Assembly: GCA_964594235.1 (NCBI GenBank)
Contig: CAZQMF010000020.1
Coordinates: forward strand, 1 to 30,178
Direction: 5' to 3'
Origin: CAYLHS01 sp964594235
Lineage (GTDB): Bacteria > Actinomycetota > Acidimicrobiia > Spongiisociales > UBA4744
DNA: 30,178 nucleotides
How positions within the stretch are numbered: position 1 is the stretch's first letter; each line of letters opens with the position of its first letter. A program made the position numbers and the translations under genes. The notes beneath the pieces were generated by a model. It saw only the letters and a list, made by a program, of their open reading frames with translations. It did no database searches and was not told where the DNA came from. This document shows, piece after piece, positions 22,971 through 29,321 of the stretch.

Positions 22971-23477
22971 GTGAAGACCCTGCTGCTCATGCGACACGCC
23001 AAGTCCGATTGGAAGGCGAAATACGATCATGATCACGAGCGTCCACTGAACGCGAGAGGCGAGGAGTCGGCCAGATTGATGGGCCGGATTCTGTCTCGCG
23101 CCGGGGAGGTTCCGGAGTCGGTCGTCACGTCGAGTGCAGTCAGGGCGAAGTCCACCGTCGAGCTTGCGGTCGACTCGGGCGAATGGACGTGTCCGATTCG
23201 TGCCACCGACAATCTCTACAACACTCGCATCGAGACGGTACTGGACGAGGTCCTCACCGAACCGGACACGACGACCCGGTTGATGATCGTCGGTCACGAA
23301 CCCACATGGTCGACCCTGTTGTCCGAGCTGGTCGGCGGAGGCCGCCATCCGTTCGCCACCGGGGCCGTCGTCAGGATCGACCTCCCCACAGAGACCTGGG
23401 CCGGACTGCACGTCGGATCAGGGGAGCTTCGGTGGCTGATCACACCGAGGCTGGCAGCAGCGGTGCTGGCCTCCTGA
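22971..23477 (+). CDS. SixA-like histidine phosphatase
   Basis: A 168-residue histidine-phosphatase (phosphoglycerate-mutase fold) protein of the SixA group. The catalytic RHA is at 8-10 (LLMRHAKSDW, nucleophile His9), SSAVRAKST around Arg58, and the second catalytic His109 in IVGHEPT. SixA removes phosphate from phosphohistidine on signalling proteins in E. coli. The domain is also the type fused to the C-terminus of mycobacterial MutT1. Given the NUDIX gene on the other side of ppk1, it may complete a two-step nucleotide clean-up, or act on phospho-His in the Ppk1/phosphate pathway; both are inference. The start is GTG 22971. It lies 85 bases before pstB with a Pho box between them. Confidence 0.9.
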   Translation: MKTLLLMRHAKSDWKAKYDHDHERPLNARGEESARLMGRILSRAGEVPESVVTSSAVRAKSTVELAVDSGEWTCPIRATDNLYNTRIETVLDEVLTEPDTTTRLMIVGHEPTWSTLLSELVGGGRHPFATGAVVRIDLPTETWAGLHVGSGELRWLITPRLAAAVLAS

Positions 23478-23480
23478 CTC

Positions 23481-23498
23481 GTTCACTCTACGTTCACC
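23481..23498 (+). promoter_or_regulatory. Pho box upstream of pstB
   Basis: GTTCACT (23481-23487) and GTTCACC (23492-23498) are direct repeats spaced 11 bases start to start, as in actinobacterial PhoP-binding PHO boxes. Possible -10 boxes TAGCGT lie at 23521 and 23530. The same pattern occurs before pstS. Confidence 0.75.
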
Positions 23499-23562
23499 TG
23501 ACTGCGGTGTTCCGGCCATGTAGCGTTTCTAGCGTGCCCGTCCAGGTCAAGGAGCTGAGCGA

Positions 23563-24360
23563 GTGAACGGATCGACCGGCGGGCCGGGTGTCGTTTTCGA
23601 CATGAAAGGACTCCACGTGTTCTACGGGGAGTTCCCGGCCGTGCGCGACATCGACCTGCAGGTACGGACGAACGAAATCACTGCGTTCATCGGGCCGTCG
23701 GGATGTGGCAAGTCGACGGTGCTACGGACGCTCAACCGCATGAACGATCTGATTCCCGGTGCCCGCGTCGAGGGGCAGGTCTTGTACCACGGCCAGGATC
23801 TGTACGGCACGGACGTCGATCCGGTCGAGGTACGCAGACGAATCGGCATGGTGTTCCAGAAACCGAACCCGTTTCCCAAATCGATCTACGACAACGTCAC
23901 ATTCGGCCCGAAGCTCGCGGGAACGGACGCGGATTTGGACGACATCGTGGAAGACTCGCTCCGGAGGGCGGCATTGTGGGAAGAGGTTCGGGACAAGCTC
24001 GATCAGTCGGCGATGGCACTCTCCGGTGGTCAACAGCAGCGCCTCTGTATCGCACGGGCGATCGCCACGAAGCCAGACGTGATCCTGATGGACGAGCCGG
24101 CGTCTGCGCTGGATCCGATCGCAACGCAGCGGATCGAGGAGCTGATGTTTGACCTCAAACGGGACTACTCGATCGTGGTCGTTACTCACAACATGCAACA
24201 GGCAGCCAGAGTGAGCGACAGGGCGGCCTTCTTCAACGTCGACGTCCGAGAGGATGGCGCAAGGACGGGGGTGCTCGTAGAGTTCGACTCGACCGACAAG
24301 ATCTTCACGAACCCGAGCCGGAAGGCAACCGAGGACTACATCACCGGACGATTCGGATGA
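23563..24360 (+). CDS. pstB: Phosphate ABC transporter ATP-binding protein
   Basis: A 265-residue ATPase of the high-affinity phosphate importer. Walker A GPSGCGKST is at 44-52, with TLNRMNDLIP typical of PstB just after. VFQKPNPFPKSIYDNV (Q-loop), ALSGGQQQRLCIARAIA (signature) and VILMDEPASALDP (Walker B) follow. GTG 23563 has an AAGGAG ribosome site. It is the first gene of a pstB-phoU-response regulator-kinase unit under a Pho box. Its membrane partners PstC and PstA and binding protein PstS are encoded 3 kb downstream under a second Pho box, an unusual split order. The stop overlaps the phoU start (ATGA). Confidence 0.97.
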   Translation: MNGSTGGPGVVFDMKGLHVFYGEFPAVRDIDLQVRTNEITAFIGPSGCGKSTVLRTLNRMNDLIPGARVEGQVLYHGQDLYGTDVDPVEVRRRIGMVFQKPNPFPKSIYDNVTFGPKLAGTDADLDDIVEDSLRRAALWEEVRDKLDQSAMALSGGQQQRLCIARAIATKPDVILMDEPASALDPIATQRIEELMFDLKRDYSIVVVTHNMQQAARVSDRAAFFNVDVREDGARTGVLVEFDSTDKIFTNPSRKATEDYITGRFG

Positions 24361-25031
24361 CAGGAACACGACGCAGATTCCACGAGCAACTCGACGATCT
24401 GGAACATCTCGTGATCGAGATGGGACGCGTTGCCGAGGTGCAGGTTGGTCGAGCGGTCACCGCACTCGTGACCGCGAACCCTGACGAGGCGGAAGCCGTC
24501 ATCGCCCGCGATCTGGAGCTGGATCAGATGTACCTCGATGCGCACAAGCAGTGGCTTGTGGTGTCGGCGGAGCAGCAGCCGGTCGCCGGCGACTTGCGCC
24601 TTCTGGTCGCGCTCCTGCACATGGTGGTCACCCTCGAACGGATGGGCGACCAGGCCGTCAATATCGCGAAGGTGACGCGATCTGTCATCCACCTGCCGAT
24701 GAGCGAAGGAGTGCTCGAAGTCATTCAGGAGATGGGCGATCTGGTGCGGCCAATGATTCGGACCGCGCTCGACGCGTTTCTCCAGCGGGACGTCGACCTG
24801 GCTCAGACGCTTCCCAGGCTGGACGATCCAGTCGATCGGTTGAACGGCGAGATCTACGAACGGGTGCTGGCATGCGACTTCGGTGATCAGGGTCTGCAGT
24901 GGGGTGTCCGGATGATCATGGTGGCGCGTGCGCTCGAGCGGGTCGGCGACCAGGCCGTCGATATCGGCGAGCAGGTCGCGTTCCTCCTGACCGGGGAACT
25001 CGTGGAGTTCTCCCAGTTCGATGGCCAGTGA
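24357..25031 (+). CDS. phoU: Phosphate signalling regulator PhoU
   Basis: A 224-residue protein made of two similar three-helix bundles. Each carries the PhoU metal-site motif: TLERMGDQAVNIAK (92-105) and ALERVGDQAVDIGE in the second half. PhoU links the transporter's state to the sensor kinase and represses the Pho response when phosphate is plentiful. It overlaps pstB by 4 bases and the response regulator by 11, so all these proteins are probably made in coupled amounts. No truncation is seen. Confidence 0.96.
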   Translation: MTGTRRRFHEQLDDLEHLVIEMGRVAEVQVGRAVTALVTANPDEAEAVIARDLELDQMYLDAHKQWLVVSAEQQPVAGDLRLLVALLHMVVTLERMGDQAVNIAKVTRSVIHLPMSEGVLEVIQEMGDLVRPMIRTALDAFLQRDVDLAQTLPRLDDPVDRLNGEIYERVLACDFGDQGLQWGVRMIMVARALERVGDQAVDIGEQVAFLLTGELVEFSQFDGQ

Positions 25032-25704
25032 CAGGGTCCTGGTAGTCGAGGACGAGTCGACGCTCGCCGCGTCCGTTCGGTTCCATCTAGAACGGGAGGG
25101 GTTCGAAGTGGACGTTGCATTGGACGGCATCCAGGGCCTCGAACTGTTCAGGGTTCGCGACCCGGACGTCGTGCTGCTCGACCTGATGCTGCCGGGCATG
25201 CCCGGCATGGACGTGTGCCGTCACATCAGAACGACATCGGACGTGCCCGTGATCATGTTGACGGCCAAGGATTCGGAGGCCGACATCGTTGCGGGGCTCG
25301 AGGTCGGAGCCAATGACTACGTGACGAAGCCGTTCTCGATGCGTGAACTGATCGCACGTGTGAGAGCCAACCTGCGGCGGCCCATGGCCACGAGACAGGA
25401 AGAGGTGTTGAGTGCAGGACCTCTGACACTGGATTCCGTTCGCCATGAAGTCCGACTGGCGGGCAAGGAAGTGGCGCTACGGCCGAAGGAGTTCGCTCTG
25501 CTGGAGATGCTACTGCTTCAACAGGGCCGCGTGGTGACGCGCGACACGCTGCTCGAGACTGTGTGGGGGCCGTCCTTCTACGGAGATCCCAAGACACTCG
25601 ACGTGCACATCCGACGGCTCAGGGCAAAGATCGAGGATGATCCGCACCGTCCCAAGCTGATCCTCACCGTGCGGGGCTTCGGCTACAAGCTCGCCGATGT
25701 CTAG
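25021..25704 (+). CDS. OmpR/PhoB-family response regulator (PhoP/RegX3-like)
   Basis: A 227-residue response regulator. The receiver domain has acidic Glu10/Asp11, phospho-acceptor Asp54 (VVLLDLMLPG), Thr81 and Lys103. The C-terminal winged-helix DNA-binding domain spans about 128-225 (LRPKEFALLEMLLLQQGRVVTRDTLLETVWG ... DVHIRRLRAKIED ... RGFGYKL). It is probably the protein that binds the two Pho boxes (before pstB and pstS) and activates the regulon when phosphate is low. ATG 25021 overlaps phoU by 11 bases, and the gene overlaps the kinase gene by 8. The exact name (phoP, phoB or regX3) cannot be settled by sequence reading. Confidence 0.95.
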   Translation: MASDRVLVVEDESTLAASVRFHLEREGFEVDVALDGIQGLELFRVRDPDVVLLDLMLPGMPGMDVCRHIRTTSDVPVIMLTAKDSEADIVAGLEVGANDYVTKPFSMRELIARVRANLRRPMATRQEEVLSAGPLTLDSVRHEVRLAGKEVALRPKEFALLEMLLLQQGRVVTRDTLLETVWGPSFYGDPKTLDVHIRRLRAKIEDDPHRPKLILTVRGFGYKLADV

Positions 25705-27007
25705 GAGCGTTCTCATCTGGCGGCTCTTGGGGGTACTCGTGGTCGCCGTGATCGCCGCCGTGCTCTCCAGCGTGGGTATCGTCCGGCCATGGGTGGGAGT
25801 CACTGCCGCGGTCGTCGGGACCGCGCTCATCTTGCTGCCCCGTCGAGAGGCACGGACGGTCCGAACCATCCGTGAGCGCGCGGAGGAAGCGGTCTCTGCC
25901 CAGGGAGGGACACTGGTGCGGCACTCCGGGAGTGGTCTCGAGCGCCTCTCGTCGTCGGTAGGTTCGCTGATCAAGACAACCGAGGCAGTGCGGTTCGCGA
26001 GCGACGCATCGGACCGAGACATGCAGGCGATTCTGTCGACCCTTGGGGAAGGGATCGTGGTTGCCGACACGGCTGGGACCGTGTACCTCGTGAACGACGC
26101 TGCCCGTCGAATGCTGGAGAACGGTGGCGGTGCCGGTATGATTCGGGCTCCGGGGTCGATCCGGAGGCTGGTCAAACACGTCTCGTCGGGTGTGGCGCTC
26201 GCGACCGAAGTGTTCGAGCACGGGCGCCCATCGAGATGGCTGCACGCGACCGTGAAACCCATGGCCGACAAACGCGCGCTGATCGTCTTGCGCGACGTGA
26301 CGGAGAACCGGCAGGCGGCAGAGATCATGAAGGACTTCGTCGCCGATGCGTCCCATGAGTTGAAGACACCGGTCGCCGCTCTCCTGGCGGCGAGTGAAAC
26401 GATCCTGAGCGCTCTGCCGGATGAGCCCGAAACAGCTGCGATGTTCGCGGAGCGTGTGTATGCCGAGGTGCTCCGACTCGCCGCTCTCGTCAGCGACCTC
26501 CTCGACCTGTCGAGACTCGAAGCGGCATCACCTGCGATGGAAGGCGTTTCGCTGATACCGATCGTCGAATCGGAACTCGAGGACCGACGAGCAGGCTTCG
26601 ACGAATCGGAGATCGGTCTCGAGTGGGGGATCGGTCTCGAGTCGGGGACCGCCGAGTTGAAGGTGCGCGCAAACGCCAGGGAGATCGCCCTTGCGGTGGG
26701 GAACCTCCTCGAGAACGCGAGGGTCTACTCGGAGGCCGGCTCAACGGTGAGTGTGGTCGTTTCGAGCGAAGATGATCGTGCCGTCGTGACGGTGACAGAC
26801 CATGGAAGTGGCATCCCTGCACGCGATCTGCCGAGGGTCTTCGAGCGCTTCTATCGCGTGGACACGGCACGCTCGCGTGGATCGGGTGGAACCGGGCTCG
26901 GTCTCGCCATCGTGAAGCATGTTGTCGAACGTCATGGGGGAGGCGTCGAGGTAGAGAGTGAGCTGGGGGTGGGTTCCACGTTCCGCTTCTGGATACCCAA
27001 GGCTTGA
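25697..27007 (+). CDS. PhoR/SenX3-like sensor histidine kinase
   Basis: A 436-residue membrane kinase. Two N-terminal helices (about 7-27 and 33-48) have almost no loop between them, so it probably does not sense an outside ligand directly but reads the transporter/PhoU, as known for PhoR. A PAS-like region follows (about 108-200). The H-box DASHELKTPVAALL has His220. The ATPase domain contains the N-box NLLENARVYSEAG, DHGSGIP and GGTGLGLAIVKHVVERHGG. Between the H- and N-boxes an 18-base tandem duplication encodes IGLEWG/IGLESG. It is partner of the response regulator encoded just upstream. A hairpin terminator follows the stop. Confidence 0.95.
   Translation: MSRSVLIWRLLGVLVVAVIAAVLSSVGIVRPWVGVTAAVVGTALILLPRREARTVRTIRERAEEAVSAQGGTLVRHSGSGLERLSSSVGSLIKTTEAVRFASDASDRDMQAILSTLGEGIVVADTAGTVYLVNDAARRMLENGGGAGMIRAPGSIRRLVKHVSSGVALATEVFEHGRPSRWLHATVKPMADKRALIVLRDVTENRQAAEIMKDFVADASHELKTPVAALLAASETILSALPDEPETAAMFAERVYAEVLRLAALVSDLLDLSRLEAASPAMEGVSLIPIVESELEDRRAGFDESEIGLEWGIGLESGTAELKVRANAREIALAVGNLLENARVYSEAGSTVSVVVSSEDDRAVVTVTDHGSGIPARDLPRVFERFYRVDTARSRGSGGTGLGLAIVKHVVERHGGGVEVESELGVGSTFRFWIPKA
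26611..26646 (+). repeat. 18-base tandem duplication inside the kinase gene
   Basis: Two adjacent 18-base units (26611-26628 and 26629-26646) differ at one position. They keep the frame and add six residues (IGLEWG, IGLESG) in the linker between the dimerisation and ATPase domains. This looks like a recent slippage or duplication event. Confidence 0.8.
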
Positions 27008-27018
27008 GGCGAGCAGGA

Positions 27019-27038
27019 CTCCCTTCGGGAGCCGTTTT
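27019..27038 (+). terminator. Rho-independent terminator after the sensor kinase gene
   Basis: CTCCC (27019-27023) pairs with GGGAG (27027-27031) over a 3-base loop, followed within 3 bases by TTTT (27035-27038). It ends the pstB-phoU-two-component unit. The T-run is also part of the first unit of heptamer array D. Confidence 0.7.
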
Positions 27039-27068
27039 CGGTCATGAGTCGTGGGTTCTCGGTAGGAG
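27034..27068 (+). repeat. Degenerate heptamer array D
   Basis: Five 7-base units: GTTTTCG (27034), GTCATGA (27041), GTCGTGG (27048), GTTCTCG (27055) and GTAGGAG (27062). The same final GTAGGAR unit ends both arms of array B and begins array A. CCGTTTTCGG (27032-27041) also has an exact inverted copy, CCGAAAACGG, at 27088-27097, so the array can form a long stem-loop just upstream of the pstS Pho box. Confidence 0.75.
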
Positions 27069-27100
27069 GGCTTCGCTGGCGCTCAGCCGAAAACGGTGAC

Positions 27101-27118
27101 GTTCACCTGCCGTTCACG
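27101..27118 (+). promoter_or_regulatory. Pho box upstream of pstS
   Basis: GTTCACC (27101-27107) and GTTCACG (27112-27118) are direct repeats spaced 11 bases start to start. TAGGCT (27150-27155) is a possible -10 box, giving a leader of about 40 bases before ATG 27203. It marks a second phosphate-responsive promoter. Confidence 0.78.
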
Positions 27119-27202
27119 TGCCAGCAAGTTGGGGGTCATGTCCCCTTCGTAGGCTCTGTGGGAACGAGATCTGATCAAGGGGCGAGAACAAGGAAGGGTG
27201 AC

Positions 27203-28282
27203 ATGAAGCCATCCAGGCTGATACCTCTGATGATTGCTTTGGCGTTGGTTGCCACCGCGTGTGGCGGGTCCGGTACGACGACGACTGCCGGTTCCACGGG
27301 CACAACAGGATCCATGCAGGCCGACTTGCTGGGAGCGGGAGCGTCGTTTCCTGCACCCATCTACCAAGAGTGGATCGGCGCGTACCAAAGCGTCGAACCG
27401 GGTGTGTCCATCAATTACCAGTCGATTGGCTCGGGCGGCGGTGTCGAGCAGTTCATCGGCCAGCAGACGGATTTCGGCGCGTCGGACGCGTTTCTGAAGG
27501 ATGACGAGATTGCCGCTGCACAGGCGGCCCGCGGGTGTGATCCGATTCACATCCCGACGGTGTTCGGAGCCGTTTCGATCGCCTACAACGTCGAGGGACT
27601 GGACTCGTTGACGCTGTCGGGTCCTGTCCTCGCCGACATCTTCGTCGGCACCATCACCAACTGGAACGACCCCGCGATCGCCGCGCTGAACTCGGGCGTG
27701 ACGATGCCCGACGAGGACATCGTCGTGGCGCACCGTTCTGACGGTTCGGGAACCACCAGCATCTTCACGACGTACCTGAGCAGCGTCTCGGACGCCTGGA
27801 AGAACGGTCCTGGTGTAGGCAAGGAAGTCGAGTGGCCCGCACCGAACTCGGTTGGTGGCGAGAAGAACGACGGCGTGACCGCCCAGATTCAGCAGAACCC
27901 TGGCGCGGTGGGCTACATCGAGCTGTCCTACGCGATGGAGAACAACGTTCCTGTCGCCAAGATGATCAATGATGATGGCAATGCCATCGAGCCCACGCTC
28001 GAGTCGACGGCCGCGGCCGCCGACGGCATCACCATCCCCGACGACCTTCGTTTCAACATCCTGAACGTCGGCGGTGAGGGATATCCGATCGCCGGTGCAA
28101 CATGGTTGCTGGCATGGTCATGCGGGTATGACCAGGCGAAGGCCGACGCTTTGAAGGCCTGGATCACCTGGGATCTGCAGAACGGCGACGACCTTGCTCG
28201 TGAGCTGCTTTACTCGCCACTGCCCGACTCATTGCAGGAGAAGGCGCTGGCAAAGGTCGACCTGATCAACTCGGAAGGTTGA
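27203..28282 (+). CDS. pstS: Phosphate-binding lipoprotein
   Basis: A 359-residue PstS lipoprotein that captures phosphate outside the membrane. The signal peptide ends in LVATAC (Cys20), followed by a Thr/Gly-rich linker (to about 37). Phosphate-binding stretches are AGASFPAPIYQEW (about 45-57), SIGSGGGVEQFIGQQTDFGASDAFL and RSDGSGTTSIFTTYL. ATG 27203 follows an AAGGAAGG ribosome site; in-frame codons further upstream cross the Pho box and are rejected. The Pho box at 27101 indicates induction in low phosphate. A stable hairpin follows the stop, before pstC. Confidence 0.97.
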   Translation: MKPSRLIPLMIALALVATACGGSGTTTTAGSTGTTGSMQADLLGAGASFPAPIYQEWIGAYQSVEPGVSINYQSIGSGGGVEQFIGQQTDFGASDAFLKDDEIAAAQAARGCDPIHIPTVFGAVSIAYNVEGLDSLTLSGPVLADIFVGTITNWNDPAIAALNSGVTMPDEDIVVAHRSDGSGTTSIFTTYLSSVSDAWKNGPGVGKEVEWPAPNSVGGEKNDGVTAQIQQNPGAVGYIELSYAMENNVPVAKMINDDGNAIEPTLESTAAAADGITIPDDLRFNILNVGGEGYPIAGATWLLAWSCGYDQAKADALKAWITWDLQNGDDLARELLYSPLPDSLQEKALAKVDLINSEG

Positions 28283-28293
28283 GGTGACGAGCT

Positions 28294-28327
28294 CGGAGGG
28301 GTCTCGGGCACTCCGGGACCCCCCTCG
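28294..28327 (+). terminator. Strong hairpin between pstS and pstC
   Basis: GGGGTC (28298-28303) pairs with GACCCC (28317-28322), with further pairing inside and outside (28294-28327). There is no T-run. It resembles the hairpin between the peptide-binding protein and its permease (8287-8319). It probably protects the abundant pstS mRNA or partly stops transcription. Confidence 0.65.
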
Positions 28328-28343
28328 AGCGAAGGGAAGCGGA

Positions 28344-29321
28344 GTGGCAGCGGCAGACAGCTTGTCCGGACGACGGCGAGGTCGCCTGAGCGCCGACGCG
28401 ACATTCCGGCTGATCCTCGGACTCGCCGGCGCCAGCGTGCTACTCATCCTCGCCACGATGCTGATATCGACGACGATTCAGGCGTGGCCGGTGTTCCGGC
28501 ATGAGGGGTGGTCGTTCATCACGAGTTCCGTCTGGGATCCGGGAACCTCTCGCACAGAGGTCACGGGGCAGTACGGGGCGCTCGCCTTCATCGTGGGCAC
28601 GCTCGTCACTTCCTTGATCGCACTGGTCATCGCCGTGCCGCTGGCGGTGGCGGTGGCGCTCTACATCACTCAGGCTGCTCCGAGAAAGGTGGCGGGTCCG
28701 CTCACCTACACCATTGAGATGCTTGCCGCGGTGCCCAGCGTCGTATTCGGGCTCTGGGGGTTGCTGTTCTTCGTGCCGAAGGTGTTACGGCCGATCATGA
28801 ATCTGGTGGAGAGCACGCTCGGCTCGTTCATCCCGTTCCTCAGCGGCCCGATCGTGACGTACAACTACTTCGCTGCGGGAGTCGTGCTGGCCTTCATGGT
28901 TCTGCCCATCATCATGGCCGTGACTCGTGAGGTGATGGCGAACACGCCGGAGACCGAGATCGCCGCAGCATACGGACTCGGTGCGACCCGCTGGGAGATG
29001 ATGCGGCACGTGGTGCTTCCCAGGGCCAGACCGGGAATCATCGGTGCGACGATGCTCGGGCTCGGCAGAGCGCTGGGTGAGACGATCGCCGTCGCCATGC
29101 TGATCGGCGGCTCGCAGCAGATTCCATCCTCGCTCTTTCGAGGGGGCCAGTCGATGGCGGGGATCATCGCCGTGACATTCCAGGAGGCGGCACCAGAGAA
29201 CGTCAAGGCACTGGTCGGGGTTGGTGTGCTGCTGTTCGTGATCACTGTGATCGTGAACATGGCAGCGCGACTGATCGTGTGGATGACGGGTGGTTACCTC
29301 GCGAAAGAGCAGAACCTGTGA
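28344..29321 (+). CDS. pstC: Phosphate ABC transporter permease PstC
   Basis: A 325-residue membrane permease of the phosphate importer, about six helices. The cytoplasmic coupling loop EIAAAYGLGATRWEMMRHVVLPRARPGI is typical, as are MLAAVPSVVFGLWGL and GLGRALGETIAVAMLIGG. Two starts are possible. GTG 28344 has a GAAGGGA site after the hairpin. GTG 28284 has a GGAAGG site inside pstS but places the hairpin in coding sequence and adds a 20-residue low-complexity stretch. I prefer 28344. The stop overlaps the pstA start (GTGA). Confidence 0.93.
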   Translation: MAAADSLSGRRRGRLSADATFRLILGLAGASVLLILATMLISTTIQAWPVFRHEGWSFITSSVWDPGTSRTEVTGQYGALAFIVGTLVTSLIALVIAVPLAVAVALYITQAAPRKVAGPLTYTIEMLAAVPSVVFGLWGLLFFVPKVLRPIMNLVESTLGSFIPFLSGPIVTYNYFAAGVVLAFMVLPIIMAVTREVMANTPETEIAAAYGLGATRWEMMRHVVLPRARPGIIGATMLGLGRALGETIAVAMLIGGSQQIPSSLFRGGQSMAGIIAVTFQEAAPENVKALVGVGVLLFVITVIVNMAARLIVWMTGGYLAKEQNL

